The notes beneath the pieces are model-generated. The model was not told the DNA's origin and ran no database searches. It was given only the letters and a program-made list of their open reading frames with translations. A stretch of 64,000 bases of DNA from Zasmidium citrigriseum. Its lineage: Eukaryota; Ascomycota; Dothideomycetes; Mycosphaerellales; Mycosphaerellaceae. The stretch spans positions 248,001 through 312,000 of the forward strand of contig NHNW01000031.1 in the NCBI GenBank assembly GCA_002786025.1, read 5' to 3'. Position numbers and translations under genes: made by a program. This document shows positions 53,113 to 63,534 of the stretch, one piece after another (positions within the stretch are counted from its first letter, which is position 1; each line of letters opens with the position of its first letter).

Positions 53113-54139
53113 TTGCAGTCAGTCATGTCGATGGTCGGGCGGTGGCCATGCCTATAGCGTGGAACGACCTACCAGGATGTCGATCCTGGGGCAGATAGTT
53201 CCGTGAGGGAGGCAATAGCATTTGCTGCAAATGGCGAAGCCCATTCTACTAGAAACGGTTTCATGCGGAGTTGGCTGGGGTGAGTTATCACCATAACCAG
53301 AGAAGGCTTGCCTCTTGGTGTTGTTGGAGCCTGTAACAGATGTCGTTCGAAACGAGACCTCGAAGGTGGCGTCTGGTCTGGCCTGGTCTGTCAAGAGCCT
53401 TCTGGGCAACGCCACTTGTGTAACAAGGGCGCATTGCGGCAGGAACGCCGGGATATCACGGTGCATGTGATCGAATAGTGTTCGCCTTCTGTTGTCTATT
53501 CGTCATGACATTCCGATTGATCATTGGTGAGCAAAAGCTCGGCAGACTGCAGACCTCTGCTCTTTGAGTCGTGCTATCATCGGCGAGCGTGCCTCGAGAG
53601 ACCATCTGTTCTGCTATTGTGTAATAAGGCCCAGAATTGCCATTACTTTTGAACGTGGCATCTCGCAAGTAAACTTCAGCAGTGTCGAAATGTAGCGACC
53701 GCACGAAGAGAGCATCCAGCCCTTGGACGTTCTCAGTCCATGGAGAGGTTCCAATGAGACCCAGAAACGTCGGAGTAGACGTTGCGTCGGGATGCACGAA
53801 TCGCCACTGGCGCTCTCAGGGACAAGACGATTGGCGTCAAATGATGCCCTTGAGATAAGCTTAACGTGTGGCGTGATCGATAGTGAACCTTAGTTCAGGT
53901 AAGTATAGCGCCTCACAGCGCCTTCTCTGTGTGATGTGTGCTCCGTGTTTGGAGCCGTGACAATACGGACGGTGCCAGTATCCGCTCGCCGACCAAGCTC
54001 TTACTGAAGGAGATACTCGGGATAGGCAGTGCGATTGTCGCTTAAGAGATGGAATTCGCATCGAAGGCATTGCAAAGTGCCTCTTGTAGAAACCAGTAGG
54101 AATCCAAGCCCACGGATGTCGAAGAAGCGAACTGGTCGA
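53113..54139. other. Intergenic region with weak minus-strand coding signal
   Basis: About 1 kb. Minus-strand frames at 53797-53456 (FLGLIGTSPWTENVQGLDAL; YLRDATFKSNGNSGPYYTIA) and 53466-53152 (CSKCYCLPHGTICPRIDIL) look partly protein-like but have no domain, no clear start and no decisive splice pair. No gene is called. Confidence 0.3.
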
Positions 54140-54915
54140 TCAGATGGAAGAGCCGTCCAGGTACGAAGGGACCACTCGGCTCAGGAATGTTCGTCCTCGG
54201 TTGAATGCATCTTCCAAAATGTATCACATGCATGACTTGGTCAAGGCTGCGACATGGTGCCTTTGTGTGCTTCGGACTCAATCCGAATGCCTGCGCCTGG
54301 TGTCTATATGTTGAGGTCACGGCCATGTCGTGGAGAGTAAGTCGGAAACCAAAGCATCAGAGTGTCCTCTCCATCATCTTCGGCCGAAACACCGCGACTA
54401 TCCACACAATGTGCATCCGGAGAGCTCCAAGACATCCAATTTGCCGTCATGCTGTGAGTACCTGGAGACCTTATTTAATGCGTTCCATTCTTCCCTGACA
54501 AGTGGCAGGCCGGAGGCACAGCAGACGAGATCGGTACTTTCACTCGCTGCGAAACGGCAAGGACCCGAGGAAGTTGCAGCAACGTTCAGTGGGCTTGCTT
54601 CGATGTCAGCCGAGGGTACTGCGATCGCTGCATCATCCACGGAGAACTTCTCTCACAACGGAAGGGCCTGGATCCCGGCCTCTACGCTCGTCGTATGGGC
54701 GTGAGCTACAACGAGCTTCGAGACGCAAATCCGGCATCATTCCCCGAGACCAAGCCCAAGATATCGTCCCGCCAGACGAAGACTTGAAGACGCCCGCAGA
54801 TATAGTGGATCCGGGCGAAAACGCATGGAAGGCACACCGACTCGACTTGAAGTTGGAGGCAGGCGCTTGGTGGTGTTCCGATGGTCGATTGGTCTCTGAT
54901 CCGGTATACCCATGA
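54140..54915 (+). pseudogene. Degenerate Cys-rich coding region
   Basis: A plus-strand frame from about 54479 to a TGA at 54785 has no ATG near its head but is strongly protein-like: FFPDKWQAGGTADEIGTFTR, CETARTRGSCSNVQWACFDV, SRGYCDRCIIHGELLSQRKG and LDPGLYARRMGVSYNELRDA. After about 54740 the signal continues one base out, at PPDEDLKTPADIVDPGENAW and KAHRLDLKLEAGAWWCSDGR, to a TGA at 54913. A good intron (donor GTGAGTACC at 54447, CTGAC branch, acceptor GCAG ending 54508) could feed it from upstream. The CxxC spacing (C...C...GYCDRC) suggests a metal site. No family recognised. The frame change means a decayed gene or an assembly error. Confidence 0.35.
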
Positions 54916-55115
54916 CGGTTGTGTGTTTTCGATGGAAGCCGTACATATACCAGAAAGAGAGATCGTGGTTGTTCGTAGTTGGAAGAAGATGCAGTGCGTG
55001 TGCGGAGCTTGGGGCGAGATGAAGTCAGTCCGCCAAGCCACCAGCCAAACTCAAAACGCGCTACTGGATCTTCCATTCAGCGACATCACTCTTCTCCATT
55101 TTTCGTCCATCAGAT
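54916..55115. promoter_or_regulatory. Probable promoter of IND1
   Basis: 200 bases between the degenerate region and the IND1 start, with pyrimidine-rich sequence (ctcttctccatttttcgtcc, near 55090) just before the ATG. Confidence 0.4.
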
Positions 55116-56282
55116 ATGTCATCACAATTGAGCAAATTGCTACTTTTACCGTCAGCAGTAAGACGTCAGGCACTTGGATTGGCCTTGCAGCAACCAAAAT
55201 GCCACTTCTCCAGCTCCTCTTCACAATCTGCCGGCCATGAGAACCCCCTGGTAAGTAAAGTCGCCATCTGCTCTCATTCAGTCTCAGATTCGAGCATGTC
55301 TCTTCGAATGTACATCGTCTGATCCGTTCGCTCGACAGGGTTTACCTCGCTCGGGAACGCCTCCGAATCTCGCTGCTCGAATGAAAAGAGGCAAGCAATC
55401 GAAGCTATTCGCCTCCGCGAGCATCCCGTTGACCAATACAGGCCTACCGGAGAAGAAACCGATTCCAAACGTCAAGAATGTCATTGCCGTCAGCAGCGCC
55501 AAAGGCGGCGTCGGCAAGAGCACCATCGCAACAAACCTCGCCCTCGCCATGGCACAACAAGGACTACATACCGGCATTCTCGACACCGACATCTACGGCC
55601 CCAGCATACCAACTTTATTGAACGTGAGAGCACTCTCCAGAACACCAACCCGACGAACCATCCATCAACTAACAATATACAGCTCGAAGGCCTCGAACCA
55701 GAACTCGACCCCAACAACCGCCTTGTCCCCCTAACATCCTACGGCATAAAAGCAATGTCCATGGGCTTCCTAGTCCCCCAAAGCTCCCCAATCGCCTGGC
55801 GCGGCCTCATGATCCAAAAAGCCATGAACCAACTCCTCTTCGAAGTATCCTGGCCCAAGCTCGACCTCCTCGTCTTGGACCTACCCCCAGGAACCGGGGA
55901 CGTCCAGCTCACCATCACGCAGAGCATTGAGCTTACTGGCGCCGTCATCGTTTCCACGCCCCAGGATCTGGCGTTGAGGGACGCTGTGCGCGGAGTTGAG
56001 ATGTTCCGGAAGGTGAATGTGCCGATTTTGGGGATGGTGCAGAATATGAGTACTTTTGTTTGTAACAATTGTGGGCATAGCCATGATATCTTTGGGCTTG
56101 ATGGTGCTAAGAAGAAGTGCGATGAGCTCGGACTCACGCTGCTGGGGGACATCCCGTTACACGCACAAATCTGCACTGATGCAGATGCCGGGAGACCAAC
56201 AGTAGTGGCCAGTCCCGACTCAGCCCAAGCCAAGGCATTTGTCAAAGTAGCACAAGAACTCACCTCGAAGTTGCAGTTATAG
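55116..56282 (+). CDS. IND1: Mitochondrial Fe-S protein Ind1 (Mrp/NBP35 P-loop ATPase)
   Basis: Three exons: 55116-55250, 55339-55623, 55683-56282 (introns 88 and 59 nt); 339 aa. Residues 1-40 form a basic, Ser-rich mitochondrial presequence ([20 protein letters not shown]). The joined core reads [20 protein letters not shown]. The deviant Walker A motif is [20 protein letters not shown], followed by [17 protein letters not shown] joined to [20 protein letters not shown]. The switch/Walker B region is [20 protein letters not shown]. The Fe-S binding CxxC lies in [18 protein letters not shown]. These are the full Mrp/NBP35 signatures. Together with the presequence they point to Ind1/NUBPL, which delivers 4Fe-4S clusters to respiratory complex I, rather than cytosolic Nbp35/Cfd1. 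Convergent with the beta-glucosidase gene. Confidence 0.93.
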
Positions 56283-56510
56283 AACAGATCAATGCACAAT
56301 ACCATGCAGAATGTATGCATTATGACTCTCAAAAAGAGTATGTACAAGAATTCGCTCTAGTTCGAGCTTGCACATCCGGCATTCTGGTCGAGCTTCTGCG
56401 TAACTCGTCCCAGTCATCCGTGCTGTACTTTTGCTTCCTTCTCATGTGTAATAGGATCAAGCGAATGCTGCTTTTGAAGAATCAGCTGTCTGATTCGTCC
56501 AGGGGTCCTG

Positions 56511-59500
56511 CTAGTAACCGCCCGGACCTCCATGGCCACCGTGGCCACCGTGACCGCCGCCGTAACCAGCTCCGGTCTTAAGAGGAGCGCTGAGTGGCAG
56601 CTTGCGGCTCGAGCTACCGACGTAGGCGGTCTTGGGGTAGTTGGTGATGACCCAGTTCTGGCTGGCGGTGTCCCAGTTGCTGAGGTCTCGGCGAGTGAGG
56701 TCTGCCTTGAATGTGGCAGTCTGACCAGGTTCGATGGTCAAGCGGTCGAAGCTAAGCAAGGAGTGTCAGTGAAGGTCATCATTAGCACAGAAAAATGATA
56801 TGCTTACTTCCTGAGAACGACCTTGGGGTCATTCGGGCCACCGAGGGAAACGTAAAGCTGCGGGACCTCGTCTCCGACGACCTTGCCAGTGTTCTTGATC
56901 GACGCAGTGACCGTGAAAAGAACGTCGTACAGTTGCTCGTTGCCACCAGGCGACACTCTGCTGCCGGCTGGAAGGTATGGCTGTGGGCTGCTGTCGTATC
57001 CGCCCTGAGGGAAAGTGTAGTTGATGCCGTATTCTGGATCACCGCTGCTTCGAGCGAGCGAAGTGTAGTTGAGGTACGGGTAAATGTAGGCCTCTATCCG
57101 CGTGAAGTTGTTGGGGAAGAGATAGGCCGAGGTGTCGTTGTTGATCACACCGTAAGTGGGCGCTGGGGGCGTGTTTCCTATTGCAAGTTAGCACATGTCA
57201 ATATCTCGAACATGAGAACCGAGGCAAACCTCTTGTGGGAGTGTAGGGTCTAGTCGAATGGGCCTGAACGGCGATGTCGCTGTATTCAAAAGTAGTGTAG
57301 CTCAAGCCGAAGCCGAATTCGTAGATGGGAGTGATGTTCGCACGGTCAAAGGCACGGTAGTCGATGAAGACGCCCTCAGTGAAGTCATCCTGTGGAGCGT
57401 TGTCGCCGCTGTTCGGTTCGTAGATCAGATCATTGCCGTAGTCTTCACGCGAAGCACCCCAGGTAAAAGGAGTCTTGCCACCTGGGTTGACCTTGCCGTA
57501 GAGAATGTCCACGATCGCGTTGCCGCTCTCCTGGCCAGGAATACCGGCCCAGACGATGGCTGTGACGTTCGGGTTCTCATACCAAGCATCAACGAGCACT
57601 GGTCCGACGGTGTGCATGACAACCACAGTGTTGTTACATTGAGAAGTGACGTTCTGGATGAGAGTGTCGCCGTTGTGCCAAAGGGTCAAGTTGTTGCTGT
57701 TTAAAGAAGGTCAGCGAAAGTCTCCAAAATGACGAGACGGCCTCAGTCTATTGTATACGTACCGGTCACCCTCGTTGCCATCAACAATGATATAGCCTTC
57801 TCCAGCGTCCGAGTTGGCGAAGACAAGGCAAACACCATCAACATCGCCGGCCCGGCGGGCCAGAGCTGCAATCTGAGTGTAGGCATAGTCGTCCGTGACG
57901 GATTCGATGTTTCCACGGTGGCTTCGGACCTCAGACTTGATGGCCTCTAGCGGTGTAATAAGGTATGGGAAGTTCGCAGTGCCACTTCCCCAGCCCATGG
58001 CCAAAGTGCCGTTGTCACATCCACGGTCAGGGCATCCATTGGGTCCGTATTGGTTCTCGGCCGCATCCGATCCAAACACGGTCGTGAGCTTCTCGGTGCC
58101 TGACAATGGAAGAACGCCGGTGTTCTTGAGCAGGACGGTACCCTTGGCTGCAACCTCGCGAATGCCCTGGTAATGCTCGCGCTGGACATCGACGTGGTAG
58201 TTGATTTGGGTGTAGTCCTCTTCGGCGTAGGCGTGTCTGAATCCGAAGGTATCTTGACTCCACGATGAGAACGTCGGTGCGTTCTCGACCTGGTTGTCTT
58301 CTCGGTCGACGTAGTACCAAGCTGCCATGATGCGGACAGCCATGTCATCCAAACGGTATTGAGGAACCGTGCCATTGAGAACAGCAATGGTCTAAGCACG
58401 AAAGGTTAGCAGAGCTCGAGATATCAGAATATCGCTCTCTTCAGCGTCGTTGGACTTACCAGATTTGGACCCCAGTAGGAGGTACCGCTGTCGAAGGAGA
58501 CGTCACCAGGCATGGTCATATCGAGTCCAGCAAGAGCACTGCTGACACCACTGTGCTGAGCACTCCAATCAGACATGATGAAACCCTGGAAACCGAGCTC
58601 ATCCTTCAAGAGGTAGTTCTGGATGTACGAGTTCTGGCATCCGTAGGAGTTGTTGATCTGGTTGTATGAGCACATGATCGAGCCCGTTCCAGCGCGCACA
58701 GCATCGGCGAACGGCCAGAGGTAGAGCTCGTGCATTGTAACATCGTCGATGTTCGAGGATATGGCGGGAAGGTCAGCGGTAGGTTGGCGGAAGTGCTCCT
58801 GCTCGTTGGCAATGTAATGCTTGGTGCAGGCAATGATTCCAGCATCTTGAATACCCTTGACGGTCTCGTATACAGCAATACCGGATAGCGAAGGACTAGA
58901 AATGATATGTTAGCCTCAGCATCCACGCCTTACTGCCAGTACACATACTCGGGACTGAAGCCCTCCCAGTTACGACCACCTTCTGGCGAGCGACCAATTG
59001 GACCAACAACCTAAATGAAGTATTAGTGGTTGTCTCGAGCATGCCAGGTTTGGGGAATATCGTACAGGACCCAGCTGCACATCAATTCCCTTGAGCCTGT
59101 GTTCGGTGCCCATATCATAGCCTCTTTGATAGAACAACTTGCGGTCCCAGGTGGCTGCCACCATAACACCAGCTCCAAAAGCAGAAGCAAAATCGGCGAA
59201 GCGAATACCCAAAGGCGAGTCTTGCATGCATAGTGCCTTGAAACCGAGTCGAGGAAGACTGCCAACATTGCCAACGCACTTCTCGCTCTCCCTGTTGAGT
59301 GCAATATGAGCATAGGATACAGAGGTCTTATTCGAGGAACTTACCATCCGACACCGGTGGTCATGTTGACCTTCTCGATCAAGGTAAGCTGCTCGACGAA
59401 GGCCTTGGCCTTTTGGTAAGCTTCGGCCCAGTCGCCGAGTCCAGTGCCCCATGGCGAAGGGTATTTGGGAGGCGAGGTTGCATTCGTCAGAGGAGAGTCA

Positions 59501-59583
59501 GGCGTCGAGGCATTGGTGAAAGGTGCCGACTGGGCGAGAGCCAGTGGCACTGCTGCGAGCAGCGCCGAGTGTTTGAGAAGCAT
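56511..59583 (-). CDS. Secreted GH3 beta-glucosidase
   Basis: Eight exons: 59345-59583, 59066-59291, 58949-59010, 58460-58895, 57763-58391, 57230-57696, 56808-57177, 56511-56751. The seven introns are 53, 55, 53, 68, 66, 52 and 56 nt; 2670 nt encode 889 aa. Signal peptide [21 protein letters not shown]3 landmarks: [55 protein letters not shown] and [16 protein letters not shown]. The catalytic nucleophile Asp is in [16 protein letters not shown] (residue about 285). Domain 2 has [20 protein letters not shown], and the fibronectin-III-like C-terminal domain has [24 protein letters not shown] and [20 protein letters not shown]. It hydrolyses cellobiose and other beta-glucosides outside the cell. 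Unusually, it ends in a Gly/His tail ([18 protein letters not shown]). Confidence 0.95.
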
Positions 59584-60947
59584 GCTGTGGTAGCAGTGCA
59601 CGCGCGTGGAGACGCGCAAAAGTGGTAGGAGAGGAAGGAGACTGGCAGAAGAATGGGCGTCTCCCAGAGACTTTTTCTCGAAGCTGCAAAGGAAACCCTG
59701 CTGGGATGATGGCCGGAGCGCGGACGACGACCTACTTGTAGTGATGCCGGCGGGAAAATCGAGCGGAGGGGCTCATTCACCACGCGGGTGTTTATGACAG
59801 GCACATGCAGCAGGTGTGCAGTAGGGCTCGTCCCCGCCGAGCGGCATGCAGGCCTGAACCTTCCTCGTCAAATGTTCCTGGCAGGATCGAGGCTCAAATT
59901 AAACCGGTAGCCCAACAGAGGAGTCGCGGCGGCGATCGCTGTTCCGCCGGCGAGTGACAGAGGGGTGAAGTTCGTGTGGGCAGCACGCGGGAACAGGGCC
60001 TGAGAGCCGGATCGCGGAGGCTTGGCCTGGAGAACGCTGGGGAGGACCCACTGCCGTGCAACGCTGCTGGCCTAATGGCCTTCGCTTGTGCCTTTCAGGC
60101 TCTTTCTCCTCCCTCGCCGACGCCTCCTCGGGCCATGATTGCGGCGAGCAAGGGTTGAGCAATGCCTCTCGTAATCGTCATGTCCTTCGCCGATGTGCTC
60201 CAAGCCGGCTGATGGCATCATCATCTATGCACCTTTTCGATAGTACATGTACGTGTGCTGCTTGGAATCAGGAAGCAGGTCATCCAGGATGGAGCTCTCT
60301 TGAAGACCCTCATCGTCACAGTCACACCTCACACTGGAGAGTACCGATTCCTCTGCCGGTGGCATTGTCGAAGCTTTCCAGGTCGGGCACAGAGCGGTGC
60401 AACTCCGCCTGAAACTGCAATCTCCTGGGCGATGCCGATGGCCGCGCCGCCAGGTACCTGCGTGATATAGAGGACACTCGCCAGTTCAGGCTGGGATATG
60501 AGGTCTGCAGTCCAGGATGCCCCCAGGTGTCCGCAACGCAAGGTTCGAGATTTCGATGCGAGACCGACTAGTCATCACCCTTGTCCTTGACAGTCGAGAC
60601 CAAACGCAGGTGCCAAGGGGAGCGAAGAGTCGCCGACCGGAGCAGGGTACCGTTATACAAAAGCATGCTTCCTTCCGGAATGCAGGAGCGAACCTCAGCT
60701 GATATACTGGCCATGCCACCGGGTTAGAGATTGCTTTTGCTTCCACTCTCCATCTTTCAACAACAAGTCGTCATCCGCTAGAGCTCTGCCTCTGCCTCCG
60801 ATCGAAAGCGAAGTCAATGCAAGCTCTGCCCCTGCAATCAGCCCTATGATGCGCCTCGAGGATGGCGAGTGCCATATTGGCCATATCTCTCGCTTCCCTC
60901 CAGTCTCCTTTAAACGAAGATTGGTAACATTGCTGCAGCAATCAATC
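59584..60947. other. Intergenic region upstream of the beta-glucosidase
   Basis: About 1.36 kb carrying the beta-glucosidase promoter. Overlapping frames on both strands show no recognisable protein. No gene supported. Confidence 0.5.
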
Positions 60948-61264
60948 ATGGAGCAGTTTAGGCAGCTGTTCAGCCGCAGACGCAACACGACTTCATCTTC
61001 CCCCGCAGCAGCTGAATCGGTCGAAGATGCCACATGCGATAGCAGTTCATATTTGGCGTGCTACGAAGCATCTGGACCCAAGAAAAGAGACCGACAAGAG
61101 ACGCCAACCTACAACTATACCAAGATCCAGAATGCAACTACGGCGTTCACCCGAAAACGAACTCCGACCTGCACCTCTCGGACGAAACACAGTCTGTAAG
61201 GCGCAGCTATCGCCCGGCCTTCGCGGATCAGCTAGCCCTATCTCGTGGCTTTGTCACAGTGTGA
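60948..61264 (+). pseudogene. Possible small gene with a frame change
   Basis: From the ATG at 60948 (MEQFRQLFSRRRNTTSSSPA; then SYLACYEASGPKKRDRQ) the frame stays open to a TAA at 61197. From about 61090 a neighbouring frame is the more protein-like one: RDANLQLYQDPECNYGVHPK, DLHLSDETQSVRRSYRPAFA and DQLALSRGFVTV, ending at 61264. A single-base shift would join both into about 105 residues. No domain is recognised. Confidence 0.3.
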
Positions 61265-61422
61265 GTATGAGTCTAACAGCCGTGTTCCGTTTGTAGAAGG
61301 TAGTAAAAGCCTACCGGCTGGTCGCCTAGTATTGATATACATCAGAGTCATGAGCTGTCTCCATTTCGTCAACACAGTGTACATTGAGTATTGCTCTCAC
61401 CATCACTCCAAGAACCACCGCC

Positions 61423-62179
61423 ATGGCCGACCTTTGGAGTTCAGCCCGCCTCATCTACCGCGGCGTCGACGACGAAGATGAAGAGATCCTAGCCCTAACT
61501 TCTGGGGACCCCATTGCCTACCTCAATGTCGCCCCTAGTCTTCCAGGTATCATAAACCCGCAAAGCTTGAAGACTCGTCTCGCTGAACGAAACCTTCTCA
61601 GCACCGCGAAGCAAACGCACCACAAAAGACCTCCGGGAAAGACTCCAAAGTCCCGACTTCCTCATGGCAGCCATCATATGTCTCCCACCACCAGACGAAG
61701 ACGCGGCAAGCACCGTTAACGGCGCTCGCGAAATAGCCAAAGGAGACCAGAAAGACAAGCCTAAACCAATCCCAATCGGCCAAATAACGCTCCGTGGCGA
61801 CGACTTACGGAATCAACACCACAGACGATGTCAGTGCCCCAATCAAACTTCTTCGCAGTGAGATAGAAGCCTAGGCTAACCACCTCTTACACGTACAGGC
61901 GAAGTCGGAATCAACATCCTCCGCTCCTACCAAGGCCACGGCTACGGCACCGAAGCAATCGAATGGGCCATGCGATGGGGTTTCAAACGCGCAAACATGC
62001 ACCGCATAGGTATCGGGGCTTTCGCTTGGAATAAAGGTGCCATTCGACTGTACGAGAAACTGGGCTTCACGCATGAGGCAAGGAAGCGGGATTTTTTCTG
62101 GCATGATGGTGAGTATCATGATTTGATTGAGATGGCCATGTTGGAGGATGAGTGGCGGGAGAAGTATGATAAGAAGTAG
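61423..62179 (+). CDS. GNAT-family N-acetyltransferase
   Basis: Three exons: 61423-61546, 61602-61829, 61899-62179. Introns are 55 nt (GTATCA...CGCTGAAC...CTCAG) and 69 nt (GTCAGT...GGCTAACC...ACAG); 633 nt encode 210 aa. Joining restores NVAPSLPAPRSKRTTKDLRE and RCEVGINILRSYQGHGYGTE. The N-terminal strand is SSARLIYRGVDDEDEEILAL. The acetyl-CoA loop is QGHGYG (Q-x-x-G-x-G) preceding EAIEWAMRWGFKRANMHRIG, then AFAWNKGAIRLYEKLGFTHE and RDFFWHDGEYHDLIEMAMLE: the full RimJ/RimL-like pattern of small cytosolic fungal acetyltransferases. The substrate is unknown. The TAG lies 34 bases from the convergent CapA-like gene. Confidence 0.88.
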
Positions 62180-62213
62180 ATGATGGTAACTGGCCAGGAG
62201 ATATATATTGGAT

Positions 62214-63368
62214 CTACGTGACTTTGATGATTACACGACCTTCCTCTTCGTCGTTGATCGCGTTCGTTCCGAAGTCCGCGCTCAGCTGTACGACTTTCTT
62301 CCTCACCCAGTGCGAATCCGGCTCCTGAGGATGTAGCCTCCTCGCCATGAACCGATCGATCTTCGTCGGATAGAATTGAAGCCTTTTCGGCCTTGTCTTC
62401 TTTCCATCATCAGTCTCCTCTACGATAATTCTGAAAACGCCACTCAGGTCGTTCCGGTACTCCTCCACCAAGGCATAATCATCGACAAAATCTCCACATC
62501 CGTAAATGATCAGTGATCCCTTGTACACTTCCACTCCCTGAACATGATGTGACGAATGGCCATGCACGATGTCGATACCGCACTCGTCAATCATGAAATG
62601 GGCAAGGTCTTGGATCTGCTGCGCCGGCTGCCATGCGTAATTCGGGCCCCAGTGGCAGGACCAAATCTTCAAAGCAGAGCTACTAGCTGTGGTCTTCTGA
62701 ATTGAATCCCTGAGCCGCTGCTTCGTCTGTTGAGAGTAATCGATCAGGTGGAATGCAGGGACGCTTTGCCAATCTCGGGGATGATCAGATCCAGCCCATA
62801 TGGAAATTTGATGCTCAAAGCCGGCTGCAGTCAGCAAGGCAGGCCTTCGAGCTTGTTCATCATCGTCTCCAGCACCAGCAAAGGCTATATCAGCTTCTCG
62901 AACGGTCTTCACCGTCTCTCGAAGCCCGACTTCCGAGAAGTCCAGTGTATGGTTATTGGCAAGCCCAGCATAGTGGATGTTGGCCACTTTCAACGACTCG
63001 ATATTGGCAGGATGCATTCGATAATTGAAGACTTTGTCTGGCCATTTCTTCGCATTTGTGGTCACTGATGTTTCCAAATTGATGATGTTGAGGTCGCTTG
63101 ACTGCAACAGCGGTAGGGTGTCTCCCCATGGGGACTTGGAATCGTAATTGGCGAGCTTTGGGGTCGAGCTTCGAATGGAACGAACGATCGATTGCTCTTC
63201 TGGATTGTCAACATGCGTCGGGAGTAGTTGATCTATCAGCCGTCCAAGCATGACATCGCCCATAAAATTGATCGTCAGCGTTCTCCGAGCCATCGTGGTC
63301 AAAATCGGCACCGGCTCGTCGGCGAAGGTAATGGAGTTTGAGGCTGAATCGATGGTCTCTGAGCTCAT
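62214..63368 (-). CDS. CapA-like (poly-gamma-glutamate synthesis type) metallophosphatase-fold protein
   Basis: Intronless, 384 aa. ATG at 63368; a second in-frame Met (MARRTLTINFMGDVMLGR) is an alternative start at 63293. The CapA landmarks are in order: LTINFMGDVMLGRLIDQLLP, SDLNIINLETSVTTN, YAGLANNHTLDFSEVGL, WSCHWGPNYAWQPAQQIQ, CGIDIVHGHSSHHVQGVEVY and GSLIIYGCGDFVDDYAL. These Asp, Asn and His residues form the metallophosphoesterase-like site of the family. Bacterial CapA/PgsA takes part in polyglutamate capsule export; fungal members are known from sequence but their job is not established. The absence of introns in an intron-rich neighbourhood fits bacterial ancestry but does not prove it. 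Confidence 0.9.
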   Translation of the reverse strand: MSSETIDSASNSITFADEPVPILTTMARRTLTINFMGDVMLGRLIDQLLPTHVDNPEEQSIVRSIRSSTPKLANYDSKSPWGDTLPLLQSSDLNIINLETSVTTNAKKWPDKVFNYRMHPANIESLKVANIHYAGLANNHTLDFSEVGLRETVKTVREADIAFAGAGDDDEQARRPALLTAAGFEHQISIWAGSDHPRDWQSVPAFHLIDYSQQTKQRLRDSIQKTTASSSALKIWSCHWGPNYAWQPAQQIQDLAHFMIDECGIDIVHGHSSHHVQGVEVYKGSLIIYGCGDFVDDYALVEEYRNDLSGVFRIIVEETDDGKKTRPKRLQFYPTKIDRFMARRLHPQEPDSHWVRKKVVQLSADFGTNAINDEEEGRVIIKVT

Positions 63369-63534
63369 GGAAGCTCCATGTCGGAAGAGGGTGACGTCAG
63401 CTTGGCTGCTGTTGGTGCCTGTCTCATTGAGCCATTGGAATCAATATCTCAAACCCAGCTGCCAACAGAAGGGCATGGTTACCAGCCTTCTTATACTGCT
63501 TCCACGCAGAGCTCTTGAGAGAATGACCAGGTGA

